DNA from: Vulcanimicrobium sp035943995 | GTDB taxonomy: Bacteria > Vulcanimicrobiota > Vulcanimicrobiia > Vulcanimicrobiales > Vulcanimicrobiaceae | NCBI GenBank assembly: GCA_035943995.1 | Contig: DASZBS010000027.1 | Location: 10,127-74,126, forward strand | Reading direction: 5' to 3' | Length of the DNA: 64,000 nt | Part shown: piece after piece, positions 56,379 through 64,000 of the stretch | Layout: the number at the start of each line of letters is the position of its first letter | Numbering within the stretch: position 1 is the first letter of the stretch | The notes under the pieces: model-generated | What the model was told of the DNA's origin: nothing | The model's database searches: none | Seen by the model: only the letters and a program-made list of their open reading frames with translations | Translations under genes and position numbers: made by a program

Positions 56379-57820
56379 CGAGCGGCACGCGCGCCGACGT
56401 CCGCGTCGTCGCGGTCTCGCGGCTCGCGAACTACATCGCGGGGCTGTTCACGCGCGAGCGCGCGTTCGCGCGGCTCGGCGTGCGCGGCGAGATCTCCAAC
56501 TTTCGCCTGCAAGCCAACGGCAACGCCTACTTCGACCTCAAGGACCGCGACGCGCTGCTCAACTGCGTCGCGTTCAGCGAGGCGGCGGCGACGTTCCCCG
56601 AGCTCGCGAACGGCGACGAGGTGATCGCGTACGGTAGCGTGCAAACCTACGCGAAGGCGTCACGCTATCAGCTCCGCGTGCTCGACGTCGCCGCCGAAGG
56701 CGGCACGGGCGCGCTGCACCGGCGCTACGAGGCGCTCAAGACGCGGCTGACCGCGGAAGGGCTGTTCGCGCCCGAGCGCAAGCGCGCGCTGCCGCGGTTT
56801 CCGTTCCGCGTCGCGCTCGTCACGTCGGAGAACGCTGACGGGGCGAAAGATTTCCTCACCCAGGCGCGCGCGCGCGCGCCGCACGTCGAGGTGATCGTCG
56901 TGCCGGCGCCGGTGCAGGGCGAGCGCGCGGCGCCGGAGATCGTTCGTGCGATCGCGCGCGCGTCCGCGCTGGACGTCGACCTGCTCGTCGTCGCGCGCGG
57001 CGGCGGTTCGTTCGAAGACCTGTTCGCGTTCAGCGACGAGCGCGTGGTGCGCGCGCTCGCGGCGTCGCGCGTGCCGACGGTGTCCGCGATCGGTCACGAA
57101 GCCGACGCGCCGCTGACCGACTTCGTCGCCGACCACCGCGCGCCGACGCCGTCGGCCGCCGCGCAGACCGTGCTGCCGCGCCGCGACGACCTCCTCGCGC
57201 TCGTGGCGGAGCGCCGCCGCACGCTCGCGCGCGACACCGACCGCGCCGTGACGGTTCGGCGCCAGCACGTCGACGGCGCCGCGCGCCGGCTCGCGTCGGC
57301 GGCGCGCGAGCGCGTGCGCGTGGGCGGCGACCGCTTCGTCACGCTCGAGCGCCGGCTCGCCGCCGCCGCGCCGGCCGCGCGGCTCGCGCAGCGGCGCGGG
57401 CGCTTCGAGGAGCTTCGCGACCGGCTCGCCCGCGACGTCCCGGCGCTGCTGCGCCGCCGGTCCGACCGCGTGTCCCAGCTCGCGGCGCGCCTCGCGCGCG
57501 TCGATCCCGCGCTGCGCGTAGCGCGCGCGCGGCGGACGTCGCTGGGGATGGCGAATCGTCTCGACGCGGCGATGGTGCGCTTGTTCGAACGGCGCGAAGC
57601 GCGCTTCCACACGACCCGGGCGTCGTTGAGCGGACACGATCCGGAAGCGATCCTGCAACGCGGCTATGCCATCGTAACGGCGGAGGACGGGCGCCCGCTG
57701 ACGGATGCGGGGCTGGTTCCGCCGGGATCGACGATCCGGGCGCAGCTGGCTCGCGGAAGCCTCACGGCGCGCGTCGAACGCGAAGGGACGCATGGCGGAC
57801 GACAGATCAGCCTCTTTTGA
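56375..57820 (+). CDS. xseA: Exodeoxyribonuclease VII large subunit
   Basis: A 481-residue protein from GTG 56375 overlapping the PBP1A stop. The OB-fold domain reads RLANYIAGLFTRERAFARLG, VRGEISNFRLQANGNAYFDL. The nuclease core has RVALVTSENADGAKDFLTQA, VVPAPVQGERAAPEIVRAIA, LVVARGGGSFEDLFAFSDER, VSAIGHEADAPLTDFVADHR and APTPSAAAQTVLPR. A coiled C-terminal part ends GYAIVTAEDGRPLTDAG. It degrades single-stranded DNA. Overlaps xseB by 29 bp. Confidence 0.95.
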   Translation: MTSGTRADVRVVAVSRLANYIAGLFTRERAFARLGVRGEISNFRLQANGNAYFDLKDRDALLNCVAFSEAAATFPELANGDEVIAYGSVQTYAKASRYQLRVLDVAAEGGTGALHRRYEALKTRLTAEGLFAPERKRALPRFPFRVALVTSENADGAKDFLTQARARAPHVEVIVVPAPVQGERAAPEIVRAIARASALDVDLLVVARGGGSFEDLFAFSDERVVRALAASRVPTVSAIGHEADAPLTDFVADHRAPTPSAAAQTVLPRRDDLLALVAERRRTLARDTDRAVTVRRQHVDGAARRLASAARERVRVGGDRFVTLERRLAAAAPAARLAQRRGRFEELRDRLARDVPALLRRRSDRVSQLAARLARVDPALRVARARRTSLGMANRLDAAMVRLFERREARFHTTRASLSGHDPEAILQRGYAIVTAEDGRPLTDAGLVPPGSTIRAQLARGSLTARVEREGTHGGRQISLF

Positions 57821-58040
57821 GGGCTCGCTCCAGCGACTGGAAGAGATCGTGAAATCGCTCGAGACGGAGGAACCCGATCTCGAACGCGCGGTCGCGCTCT
57901 ACGCCGAGGGCAAGGAGCTCGTCGGGCGCTGCGAAGGTCTGCTCAAGAACGCGCAGCAGGCGATCGACGCGGTAAACGCGCCGCCCGCACCTTCGCGTCC
58001 GGTCGAGGACGCGCTGGATGACGACGAAGTTAAGTTATAA
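57792..58040 (+). CDS. xseB: Exodeoxyribonuclease VII small subunit
   Basis: An 82-residue protein from ATG 57792. The motif SFEGSLQRLEEIVKSLETEE followed by PDLERAVALYAEGKELVGRC and EGLLKNAQQAIDAV is the standard XseB helix hairpin. The tail is acidic (EDALDDDEVKL). It binds and regulates XseA. Its stop overlaps the start of repeat C. Confidence 0.93.
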   Translation: MADDRSASFEGSLQRLEEIVKSLETEEPDLERAVALYAEGKELVGRCEGLLKNAQQAIDAVNAPPAPSRPVEDALDDDEVKL

Positions 58041-58183
58041 AGGCGCTCCGCCCCAGGCTAGGGTGCGAAGCACCCCGGCGCGGAGCGCCGCGGTCCTTCG
58101 GACCGACGGATTCGCCCGAAGGGCGAATCCTGGCCCCCCACGCTACGCGTGGGGCCCCGGGGTTCGACCTCGCAACAGCAGTC
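58039..58183 (-). repeat. Intergenic palindromic repeat, copy C with extra hairpin modules
   Basis: Inverted relative to A and B. Nested stems: GGCGCTCCGC (58042-58051) with GCGGAGCGCC (58080-58089), enclosing GGGTGC-GAA-GCACCC (58061-58075); then CGGTCC-TTC-GGACCG (58091-58105); GGATTCGCCC-GAA-GGGCGAATCC (58108-58130); and CCCCACGC-TAC-GCGTGGGG (58136-58154). The outer ends match the ends of copy B; the three central stems are additional. It lies between xseB and tlyA. Confidence 0.8.
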
Positions 58184-58196
58184 CGGGCAGCGCACG

Positions 58197-59003
58197 ATGA
58201 CGCTGCGCTCGGTCCATGACCGTATTCGTAGACTCGATACCGTCGTCGTGGAGATCACGGCGCTCACGCGCTCGCAGGCGCGGGCGCTGATCCTGGCGGG
58301 GAAAGTGCGCGTCGACGACGAGCCCTCGACGAAGCCGGGGACGCACGTGCCCGAGAGCGCACGCGTAACGGTGGAAGAACCGCCGAAATACGTCAGCCGC
58401 GGTGGCGACAAGCTCGCCGGCGCGCTGAGCGACTTCGCGCTCGACGTCACCGGGTTCGACGTGCTCGACGTCGGCGCGTCGACCGGCGGGTTCACCGACG
58501 CCTTGCTGCAGCACGGCGCGCGCCACGTCACCGCGCTCGATGTCGGGCGTGGTCAGATCGCGTGGAAATTGCGCAGCGAGCCGCGCGTCACGGTGATCGA
58601 GCGGACCAACTTTCGCACGCTGGGCGACGACGCGTTCCCGAACGGGTTCGATCTCGTGGTGATCGACACGTCGTTCATCTCGCTGCGCACGATCGTCGCG
58701 CGCGCCGTCGGGTACGTGCGCGAAGGCGGCGCGATCGTCGCGCTGGTGAAGCCGCAGTTCGAAGCGGGCCGCGAGCGGATCGGCGGCGGCGGCGTCGTGC
58801 GCGACCCCGCCGTGCACGCGGCGATCCTGCGCGAGGTGCGCGACGCGGTCCGCGATACCGGCGTGCGCGTCGTCGCGGCGACCGTCTCGCCGCTGCGCGG
58901 CCCGGCCGGTAACGTCGAGTTCTTCTACGAGCTCCGCCGCGAAGGCGACGAAGTGGACGACGCGCGCCTCGACGCGCTCGTCAGCGAGGCGCACGCACCG
59001 TGA
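58197..59003 (+). CDS. tlyA: TlyA-type rRNA 2'-O-methyltransferase
   Basis: A 268-residue protein from ATG 58197. The S4 domain reads LTRSQARALILAGKVRVDDE, PGTHVPESARVTVEEP and PKYVSRGGDKLAGALSDF. The FtsJ/TlyA methyltransferase core shows VLDVGASTGGFTDALLQHGA, VTALDVGRGQIAWKLRSEPR, VVIDTSFISLRTIVARAV and ALVKPQFEAGRERIGGGGVV. TlyA O-methylates C1409 of 16S and C1920 of 23S rRNA. It is coupled to nadK (GTGA), a common order with recN downstream. Confidence 0.93.
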   Translation: MTLRSVHDRIRRLDTVVVEITALTRSQARALILAGKVRVDDEPSTKPGTHVPESARVTVEEPPKYVSRGGDKLAGALSDFALDVTGFDVLDVGASTGGFTDALLQHGARHVTALDVGRGQIAWKLRSEPRVTVIERTNFRTLGDDAFPNGFDLVVIDTSFISLRTIVARAVGYVREGGAIVALVKPQFEAGRERIGGGGVVRDPAVHAAILREVRDAVRDTGVRVVAATVSPLRGPAGNVEFFYELRREGDEVDDARLDALVSEAHAP

Positions 59004-59845
59004 ACGCCGTGATGCTGTATGTCAACGCGGAGCGGCCGCACGCGTCGGAGACGGCGCGTGAGGTTGCCCGGATCGCGCGCGAGCACGGGCTGCGCGTCGG
59101 GTTATGCGACGGCGATGCCGATGCGCTGGGGTTTGCCGCGACGTGCACCCTCGAAGATGCCGACTTGCTGGTGACCGTCGGCGGCGACGGGACGCTGCTG
59201 CGCGCGGCGCGCATCGCGCACCCGCTGAAGCTGCCGATCCTCGGCGTGAACACCGGGCGGCTCGGCTTCCTCACCGAGGTCGAGTCGAACGCGGTGGGTT
59301 TCGCCGCGCTGGCCCGCGTCTTCGACGGTGACGTGCAGATCGACGAGCGCGTCGCGCTGCACGCGCTGGTCGCCGGTTCCCCCGAAATCCATTTCGCGCT
59401 CAACGAGGTCGTCGTGCGGCGCGTCGCGCAGGCGCGGCTCGCACCGTTCGGGCTCATCCTCGACGGCGAGATGATCGCGCACCTGCCGTCCGACGGCGTG
59501 ATCGTCGCGACGCCGACCGGTTCCACGGCGTACTTCCTGAGTACCGGCGGGCCCATCATCCACCCGGCCGTCGACGCGCTCGGCGTCGCGGGGCTGATGC
59601 CACACACGCTGTTCGCGCGGCCGCTGATCGTGCCGAGCGATGCGACGATCGAGATTACCTGCGACGGCGAGCTGACGCGCGCGAACTTGGAAACGGACGG
59701 TGTCGTCGCCGCCGACCTGATCGCAGGCGACCGCGTCATCGTGCACCGCGCGGCCGAACCGGTGCGCTTCGCGCGCGTGCGCTCCGGCGCGTTCTTCGCC
59801 CGGCTGGAAGACAAGCTCCAATGGGGCGTGCCGATCAAGAAATGA
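59000..59845 (+). CDS. nadK: NAD kinase
   Basis: A 281-residue protein from GTG 59000, overlapping tlyA. It shows the GGDGT nucleotide motif in LLVTVGGDGTLLRAARIAHP, ILGVNTGRLGFLTEVE, the NE/D motif in HFALNEVVVRRVAQARLAPF, SDGVIVATPTGSTAYFLSTG and GPIIHPAVDALGVAGLMPHT. It phosphorylates NAD to NADP. It is followed by recN with an ATGA overlap; tlyA-nadK-recN is a conserved group. Confidence 0.96.
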   Translation: MNAVMLYVNAERPHASETAREVARIAREHGLRVGLCDGDADALGFAATCTLEDADLLVTVGGDGTLLRAARIAHPLKLPILGVNTGRLGFLTEVESNAVGFAALARVFDGDVQIDERVALHALVAGSPEIHFALNEVVVRRVAQARLAPFGLILDGEMIAHLPSDGVIVATPTGSTAYFLSTGGPIIHPAVDALGVAGLMPHTLFARPLIVPSDATIEITCDGELTRANLETDGVVAADLIAGDRVIVHRAAEPVRFARVRSGAFFARLEDKLQWGVPIKK

Positions 59846-61554
59846 AGACGGAGCGCGACATGCCGATGACGCTGCTGCGTTTGACGGTTGAGAACGTTGG
59901 GTTGATCGTGCGCGCCGAGTTGGACTTTGCCGCGGGGCTCACCGTCGTCACGGGCGAGACCGGCTCCGGGAAGACCATGCTGCTGGGCGGGCTCGAGCTC
60001 GCGCTCGGCGGGCGCATCGACGGCGACACGGTGCGCGGCGGGGCCGAGCGCGCGCGGGCGACGCTGGAGATCGCGCCCGATGCGGCGCTGCGCGTGCGGC
60101 TCGCGGAGGCGGGGTTCGCGCTCGCCGACGACGACGATCTCATCGTGCAGCGCGAGGTGCTCGCGTCCGGCCGCTCGCAGGGCCGCATCAACGGCATGCC
60201 CGCGAGCGCGAGCCAGCTCCGCGAACTGGCCGGCACGCTGGTCGACCTGGTTTCGCAGCACGAGGCGCAGCGGCTCCTCGCGCCGGCCTACGCGCTCGAC
60301 CTCGTCGACCGGTCCGGCGGTGCGGAAGCGCTCGCTCTGCGCGACGACGTGCGCCGCCTGCACGACGAGCTGCGCGCCGCGCGCGAGCGCGTCGATGCGT
60401 TGCGCGACGACGACGGCCGCAAGCGCGCGCGCGCGGAGTTCGCGCGCTTCGCGCTCGGCGAGATCGACGCGGCAGCGCTCGAGGACGACGAGGAAGACGA
60501 ACGCTTGCGCGTACGCCGCGACGTGCTGACGAACGCGGAGCGCATCCTCGCCTCGCTGGCGACGGCGCGCGCGGCGCTCGAGGACGACGCCGCGGCCGTC
60601 GACGCGCTCGGCGCAGCCGAAACCGCGCTGCTCGGGCTCGCGCGCTACGGCGAGCGCTTCGCGGAGCTGGCAGGCGCGGCCGCGGCGCTGCAGTCGGATG
60701 CGAACGAGCTCGCGGCGCGGATCGCGCGCGAGCGCGACGCGGTCGAGCTCGACCCCGCCGAATTGGACGCCGTCGGCGCGCGGCTCGACGCGCTCGACGC
60801 GCTCAAGAAGAAGTACGGCGGCTCGCTGGCCGCGGTGCACGCGCAGCGCGACGCGTTCGCGGGCGAGATCGCCGACGTCGACGACCGCGATGCGCGCGTC
60901 GCCGCCGCGCAGCGCGACGCCGACGCGCTCGAGCGCGATCTGCAACAGCGCGCCGCGGCGCTGAGCGCGCAGCGCGCGCGAGCCGGAGCGGCCATCGAAG
61001 CCGCCGTTGGTGCGGAGCTGCGCGCGCTCGCGATGCCGGCGGCGCGGCTGCGCATCGCGCTGGAGCCGCTCGATGCGATCGGCCCGCACGGCGCCGAGCG
61101 TGCCGAACTGCGCTTCGCTGCGAACCCTGGCGAGCCCGAACGCGCGCTGGCGCGCGTCGCTTCCGGCGGCGAGCTGTCGCGCGTGCTGCTCGCGCTCGTC
61201 GTCGTGCTGGCGGACCGGCGCGAGCGGACCGCGCTGGTGTTCGACGAGATCGACGCGGGGATCGGCGGCGCGACCGCGTCGGCCGTCGGCGCGCGGCTCG
61301 CACGGCTGGCGCGCGACGCGCAAGTCGTGTGCGTGACGCACCTCGCGCAAATCGCGTCGTACGGCGACGCGCACGTCGCGTTGCGCAAGCGCGCGCGCGG
61401 CGACGATACGACGATCGCGGCCGTGGCGCTCGACGGCGACGCACGGCGGGCCGAGATCGCGCGCATGCTGTCCGGCGACGAGCGCGGCGTCGCGCTCGAG
61501 CACGCGGCCGAGCTGATGACCGCCGCGCGCGGCAAGCGCGCGGTCCGCCGCTAG
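59842..61554 (+). CDS. recN: DNA repair protein RecN
   Basis: A 570-residue SMC-like ATPase from ATG 59842 (overlapping the nadK stop); an ATG at 59860 with GGAG six bases upstream is an alternative. N-terminal Walker A in VVTGETGSGKTMLLGGLELA, LVDLVSQHEAQRLLAPAYAL, a coiled coil of about 250 residues rich in Ala/Arg/Asp, signature VASGGELSRVLLALVVVLAD, Walker B in ALVFDEIDAGIGGATASAVG and VCVTHLAQIASYGDAHVAL. It organises DNA ends in recombinational repair. No SOS box is seen directly in front of it. Confidence 0.95.
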   Translation: MKTERDMPMTLLRLTVENVGLIVRAELDFAAGLTVVTGETGSGKTMLLGGLELALGGRIDGDTVRGGAERARATLEIAPDAALRVRLAEAGFALADDDDLIVQREVLASGRSQGRINGMPASASQLRELAGTLVDLVSQHEAQRLLAPAYALDLVDRSGGAEALALRDDVRRLHDELRAARERVDALRDDDGRKRARAEFARFALGEIDAAALEDDEEDERLRVRRDVLTNAERILASLATARAALEDDAAAVDALGAAETALLGLARYGERFAELAGAAAALQSDANELAARIARERDAVELDPAELDAVGARLDALDALKKKYGGSLAAVHAQRDAFAGEIADVDDRDARVAAAQRDADALERDLQQRAAALSAQRARAGAAIEAAVGAELRALAMPAARLRIALEPLDAIGPHGAERAELRFAANPGEPERALARVASGGELSRVLLALVVVLADRRERTALVFDEIDAGIGGATASAVGARLARLARDAQVVCVTHLAQIASYGDAHVALRKRARGDDTTIAAVALDGDARRAEIARMLSGDERGVALEHAAELMTAARGKRAVRR

Positions 61555-61666
61555 CTCCATCCTCCGAACTGTGGCGGCGCGCACGTTCGCCCTGTCCCTA
61601 CGGGCAGCCGCCTTAGCGGCCGATGAGGATCAGCAATTTGCCAGGTTTCTCCCACGGCGTCGGGAG

Positions 61667-61672
61667 TAGAAT
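61667..61672 (+). promoter_or_regulatory. Possible leaderless -10 element TAGAAT
   Basis: TAGAAT sits exactly six bases before the ATG at 61679, so transcription would start at or near the A of the ATG. A TTGCCA at 61638 is too far for a normal -35. The rest of the 125-bp gap after recN holds only a partial dyad. Same spacing as TACCGT before the ATG at 2186. Confidence 0.45.
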
Positions 61673-61678
61673 CGGCCT

Positions 61679-62299
61679 ATGCGGACGGTGCTGCTCGCAG
61701 CGCTCCTCGCCATCGCCCCCTGTGCGGTTGCCGCCGACGAGCCGCCGTCGGTCCCGGCCGTCCTCGCGGAGCTCGCGGCAGCGCCGGATCAGCCCGGCGA
61801 GTACAAGGCGTCGGTCGCGCTCCACGTCCGCATGCGCGTCTTCCCGTTCATCCGCATGACGCTCCACGGTGACTCCTGGTACAAGCGACCGGGCCTCTAC
61901 CGCTTCGTGTTCCGCGGCGTCCCGCTGGTGGCGCGCGCGTTCTCCGACATGAAGTACGACCTGGGCGACCCGTCGCATTGGCCCGACCGCTACGCGATCG
62001 CGTTCGCACCGCAATCGACGCCCGCCGCCCCGGTGCTGAGGCTGACGCCGAAGACTCCGGTGATGGTGAAGCAGTTGGACGTCGCGCTGGATCCGGAGCA
62101 CGGCCGCATCCTGAAAGCAACCTGGTCGCGCGGCGACGGCGGCACGATCACGCTCGTGCAGACGTACGCGCCCGTCGCGGGGCATGCGTACGTCGCCAAG
62201 CAGGCCGCGACGATCGACCTGCCGCGCATGAAGGCGGAGCTCGTCGCCGACTACTCGGACTTCACCGCCGCAGAAGCATCGGTAGGCACCGCGCCGTAG
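61679..62299 (+). CDS. Exported LolA-like protein
   Basis: A 206-residue protein from ATG 61679 with a signal peptide of about 18 residues (MRTVLLAALLAIAPCAVAA). The mature part alternates beta strands (YKASVALHVRMRVFPFIRMT, LHGDSWYKRPGLYRFVFRGV, PLVARAFSDMKYDLGDPSHW, VLRLTPKTPVMVKQLDVALD), similar in outline to LolA/LolB-fold outer-membrane sorting proteins or their domain relatives. The match is structural only. It precedes ltaE by ten bases and may share its transcript. Confidence 0.6.
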   Translation: MRTVLLAALLAIAPCAVAADEPPSVPAVLAELAAAPDQPGEYKASVALHVRMRVFPFIRMTLHGDSWYKRPGLYRFVFRGVPLVARAFSDMKYDLGDPSHWPDRYAIAFAPQSTPAAPVLRLTPKTPVMVKQLDVALDPEHGRILKATWSRGDGGTITLVQTYAPVAGHAYVAKQAATIDLPRMKAELVADYSDFTAAEASVGTAP

Positions 62300-62309
62300 T
62301 AGTCGGGCG

Positions 62310-63374
62310 ATGCCCGACCGCCACTTTGCCAGCGACAACAACGCCGGCGTTCATCCCGCCGTCCTCGCCGCGCTCGCCGCCGCGAACGTCGGCCACACCA
62401 CCGCCTACGGCGACGACCCGTACACGGAGCGCGCCGAGGCGGCGTTCCGAGCGCTGCTCGGCGACGACGCCCGCGTGTTCTTCGCGTTCAACGGCACGGG
62501 CGCGAACGTCGTCGCGCTGGCCTCGGCGCTGCGCCCGTTCCAAGCGGTGATCTGCCCGGCGGGCGCGCACCTCGCGGTCGACGAGTGCGCCGCCTACGAG
62601 CGGTTCGGCGGCGGCAAGCTGATCGACGTGCCCGTTCAGAACGGCAAGCTGACGCCGGACGACGTCGAGCGCAACATCCGCGGCGTCGGCGACCAGCACC
62701 ACGTCCAGCCCGGCGCGATCTCGATCTCGCAGTCGACCGAGGTCGGCACGGTCTACACGGTCGACGAGCTGCGCGCGCTCGGCGCCGTCGCACGCAAGCA
62801 CGGCCTGCTGTTCCACCTCGACGGTGCGCGGATCGCCAACGCGGTGGCGTCGCTGGGCGTGGACGTGCGCACGATGCTCGTCGATACGGGCGTCGACGTG
62901 TGCACGTTCGGCGGCACGAAGAACGGCCTGATGTTCGGCGAGGCGATCGTGTTCCCGAAGGGTCATCCGGCGGCCGGCGCGCTGCCGTTCACGCGCAAGC
63001 AGGGGATGCAGCTGACGTCGAAGATGCGCTACGTCGGGGCGCAATTCGAAGCGCTGCTGCGCGACGGCCTCTGGTTGCGCAACGCCGCGCACGCGAACGC
63101 GATGGCCCGGCTGCTCGCCGCCCGCCTGCGCGATCTCGACGACGTCGTCCAGCTTGCGTATCCGGTGGAAGCGAACGGCGTGTTCCCGATCTTGCCGCCG
63201 CACGCGATCGAGCCGCTGCAGCGCGAGCGCCGGTTCTACATGTGGGACGCGGAGAAGAACGTCGCGCGCTGGATGACCGCCTGGGACACCACCGAAGACG
63301 ACGTCCACGACTTCGCGGACGCGGTGTGGCGCATCGCACCACCGCAAAAGTCGCGCACGCCGGTGTCACCCTGA
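62310..63374 (+). CDS. ltaE: Low-specificity L-threonine aldolase family enzyme
   Basis: A 354-residue PLP enzyme from ATG 62310. It begins HFASDNNAGVHPAVLAALAA, has VGHTTAYGDDPYTERAEAAF, FFAFNGTGANVVALASALRP, HLAVDECAAYERFGGGKLID, VYTVDELRALGAVARKHGLL, FHLDGARIANAVASLGVD and the PLP lysine in VCTFGGTKNGLMFGEAIVF. It cleaves L-threonine or L-allo-threonine to glycine and acetaldehyde, or serves another beta-hydroxy amino acid. Its last nine bases overlap a dispersed repeat. Confidence 0.92.
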   Translation: MPDRHFASDNNAGVHPAVLAALAAANVGHTTAYGDDPYTERAEAAFRALLGDDARVFFAFNGTGANVVALASALRPFQAVICPAGAHLAVDECAAYERFGGGKLIDVPVQNGKLTPDDVERNIRGVGDQHHVQPGAISISQSTEVGTVYTVDELRALGAVARKHGLLFHLDGARIANAVASLGVDVRTMLVDTGVDVCTFGGTKNGLMFGEAIVFPKGHPAAGALPFTRKQGMQLTSKMRYVGAQFEALLRDGLWLRNAAHANAMARLLAARLRDLDDVVQLAYPVEANGVFPILPPHAIEPLQRERRFYMWDAEKNVARWMTAWDTTEDDVHDFADAVWRIAPPQKSRTPVSP

Positions 63375-63391
63375 CGCTATCGAAGGGTGAA
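63365..63391 (-). repeat. Dispersed repeat, inverted copy (GTCACCCTGACGCTATCGAAGGGTGA...)
   Basis: GTCACCCTGACGCTATCGAA followed by GGGTGAA. Its reverse complement reads TTCACCCTTCGATAGCGTCA and so on, related to the copies at 20734 and 24901. It spans the end of ltaE and would create a false GTG start at 63387 for the following gene. Confidence 0.6.
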
Positions 63392-63401
63392 CGCTGACGC
63401 G

Positions 63402-63821
63402 ATGGCGCTCGACGACTTTCGCTACCGGTACGACTTCCGGGTGGTGTTCCGCGACGTCGACTACTACCGCCACGTGAACGACGCCGTCTACGTGACGTAC
63501 ATGGAGACGGCGCGCATCGACTACTGTGAGGTCGCATTCGGCAAGCCGCTGGGTTCGCCGCAGAACGTCATCATGGCGTCGCAGCGCTTCGACTACGAAC
63601 GGCAGGCGCAGTACGGCGACCGGCTCGTGATGGGCTGCCGCACGTCGCGCATCGGCACGAAGTCGCTGGACTTCACGTACGAGTTGTGGCGCGGTGACGA
63701 GCGCGTCGGCCACGGCCTGTCGACGCTCGTCGCGTTCGACTACGAAGCGAACCGCTCGATCGCGGTGCCCGACGAGTGGCGCCGAAGGATCGCCGTCTAC
63801 GAAGCGGTCGCGCCCGGATAA
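63402..63821 (+). CDS. YbgC/FcbC-type acyl-CoA thioesterase
   Basis: A 139-residue hotdog protein. I choose ATG 63402 (MALDDFRYRYDFRVVFRDVD) because the upstream GTG at 63387 lies in a dispersed repeat. The thioesterase core has FRDVDYYRHVNDAVYVTYME with the catalytic Asp of the YbgC/FcbC group, TARIDYCEVAFGKPL, FDYERQAQYGDRLVMGCRTS and SLDFTYELWRGDERVGHGLS. It probably hydrolyses acyl- or aryl-CoA thioesters. Substrate unknown. Confidence 0.88.
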   Translation: MALDDFRYRYDFRVVFRDVDYYRHVNDAVYVTYMETARIDYCEVAFGKPLGSPQNVIMASQRFDYERQAQYGDRLVMGCRTSRIGTKSLDFTYELWRGDERVGHGLSTLVAFDYEANRSIAVPDEWRRRIAVYEAVAPG

Positions 63822-63842
63822 GACGCCGCTCCCCCGCGGCAC

Positions 63843-63859
63843 ACAACCTTTGCGGTTGT
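63843..63859 (+). terminator. Small hairpin after the thioesterase gene
   Basis: ACAACC (63843-63848) and GGTTGT (63854-63859) with loop TTTGC, 21 bases after the thioesterase stop. No T run, so weak. Confidence 0.3.
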
Positions 63860-63890
63860 ATGCGCGCGCGGGAGCGGAACGCATCAGTAC

Positions 63891-64000
63891 ATGACGCTGC
63901 AACCGAAGTTGTCGGATTGGCCCCAACCGCTGACGAAGCCAAAAGTCCCAGACCCGTCGACGCTCATTGCGATCGTGCCTCCAAGCGGCACGTTGTCGAC
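63891..64000 (+). CDS. Partial coding region at the window end
   Basis: An ATG at 63891 opens a frame that stays open to the edge: MTLQPKLSDWPQPLTKPKVP followed by DPSTLIAIVPPSGTLS. GGAG lies 17 bases upstream, a bit far for a ribosome-binding site. Only 36 codons are visible; no family is recognised. Confidence 0.45.
   Translation, partial: MTLQPKLSDWPQPLTKPKVPDPSTLIAIVPPSGTLS

Noticed and set aside
58981..61584. 867-codon minus-strand frame opposite nadK and recN
   Set aside because: Antisense to recognised genes, no motif.

Overview
This is a very GC-rich bacterial chromosome segment (well above 60 % G+C by eye) with tightly packed genes. Many neighbours share 1-8 bases at stop/start junctions (GTGA, ATGA, TGATG). 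The cell envelope looks diderm: there is an ExbB-ExbD-ExbD-TonB set, several lipoboxes, a probable outer-membrane barrel, PBP1A and UppP. The one LexA-type operator is the TCGAAC-N4-GTTCGA kind known from Gram-positive bacteria and some other phyla. The mix suggests a deep-branching, poorly sampled lineage; Eremiobacterota (WPS-2)-like is my guess, not a demonstrated placement. I see no phage, no complete insertion sequence, no CRISPR array and no rRNA.

Layout. 1-2.6 kb: partial acetyltransferase, SpoIIE-type phosphatase, tRNA-Ser(UGA), small kinase, basic DUF3175 protein. 2.6-4.5 kb: a chemoreceptor signalling domain fused to a TRAP-type solute-binding domain. 4.7-12.3 kb: LrgA/LrgB, a secreted DUF4232-like protein, Nudix, S41 protease, a GT-C-like membrane protein, Sua5, SerS. 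12.4-18.1 kb: a coupled operon moeA, BON lipoprotein, HisC-like, phosphoesterase, TPR, thioesterase, smpB. 18.1-26 kb: two related lipoproteins, tilS, hpt, ftsH and two M16-like proteins without the zinc motif. 26-32.4 kb: two GT4 glycosyltransferases, DUF2079, CPBP protease, KsgA, G5/3D cell-wall protein. 32.4-36.4 kb: an SOS-boxed RNase H-like/AAG glycosylase pair, a Rho with a destroyed ATPase site, an RluB-type synthase, AroH. 36.5-40.4 kb: Ton system with a TonB_C-TPR protein. 40.5-44.4 kb: PilZ, UppP, a 470-bp nested inverted-repeat block, a D12-methylase-like gene and a degenerate HD-GYP gene. 44.5-49.8 kb: cysK-moaC-mogA-folC-folP-folK-barrel operon. 49.9-64 kb: GAF/HD-GYP phosphodiesterase, a lysine-free BCCP-like protein with accC, nusB, PBP1A, xseAB, tlyA, nadK, recN, then a LolA-like protein, ltaE and a thioesterase.

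How the genes work together. Several operons mix housekeeping functions: molybdopterin, cysteine and folate synthesis in one; transcription, cell wall, DNA repair and NADP in another. A recurrent theme is proteins that keep a fold but have lost catalytic residues: Rho, the M16 pair, the HD-GYP-like protein, the BCCP-like protein and the D12-like protein. At least four genes (GT4 at 26 kb, rho, rluB, aroH) have no ATG/GTG/TTG where homology demands a start, so CTG, ATT or ATC initiation is likely. A family of multi-hairpin repeats sits in three intergenic gaps, and a widespread 25-bp dispersed repeat occurs in three degenerate copies.
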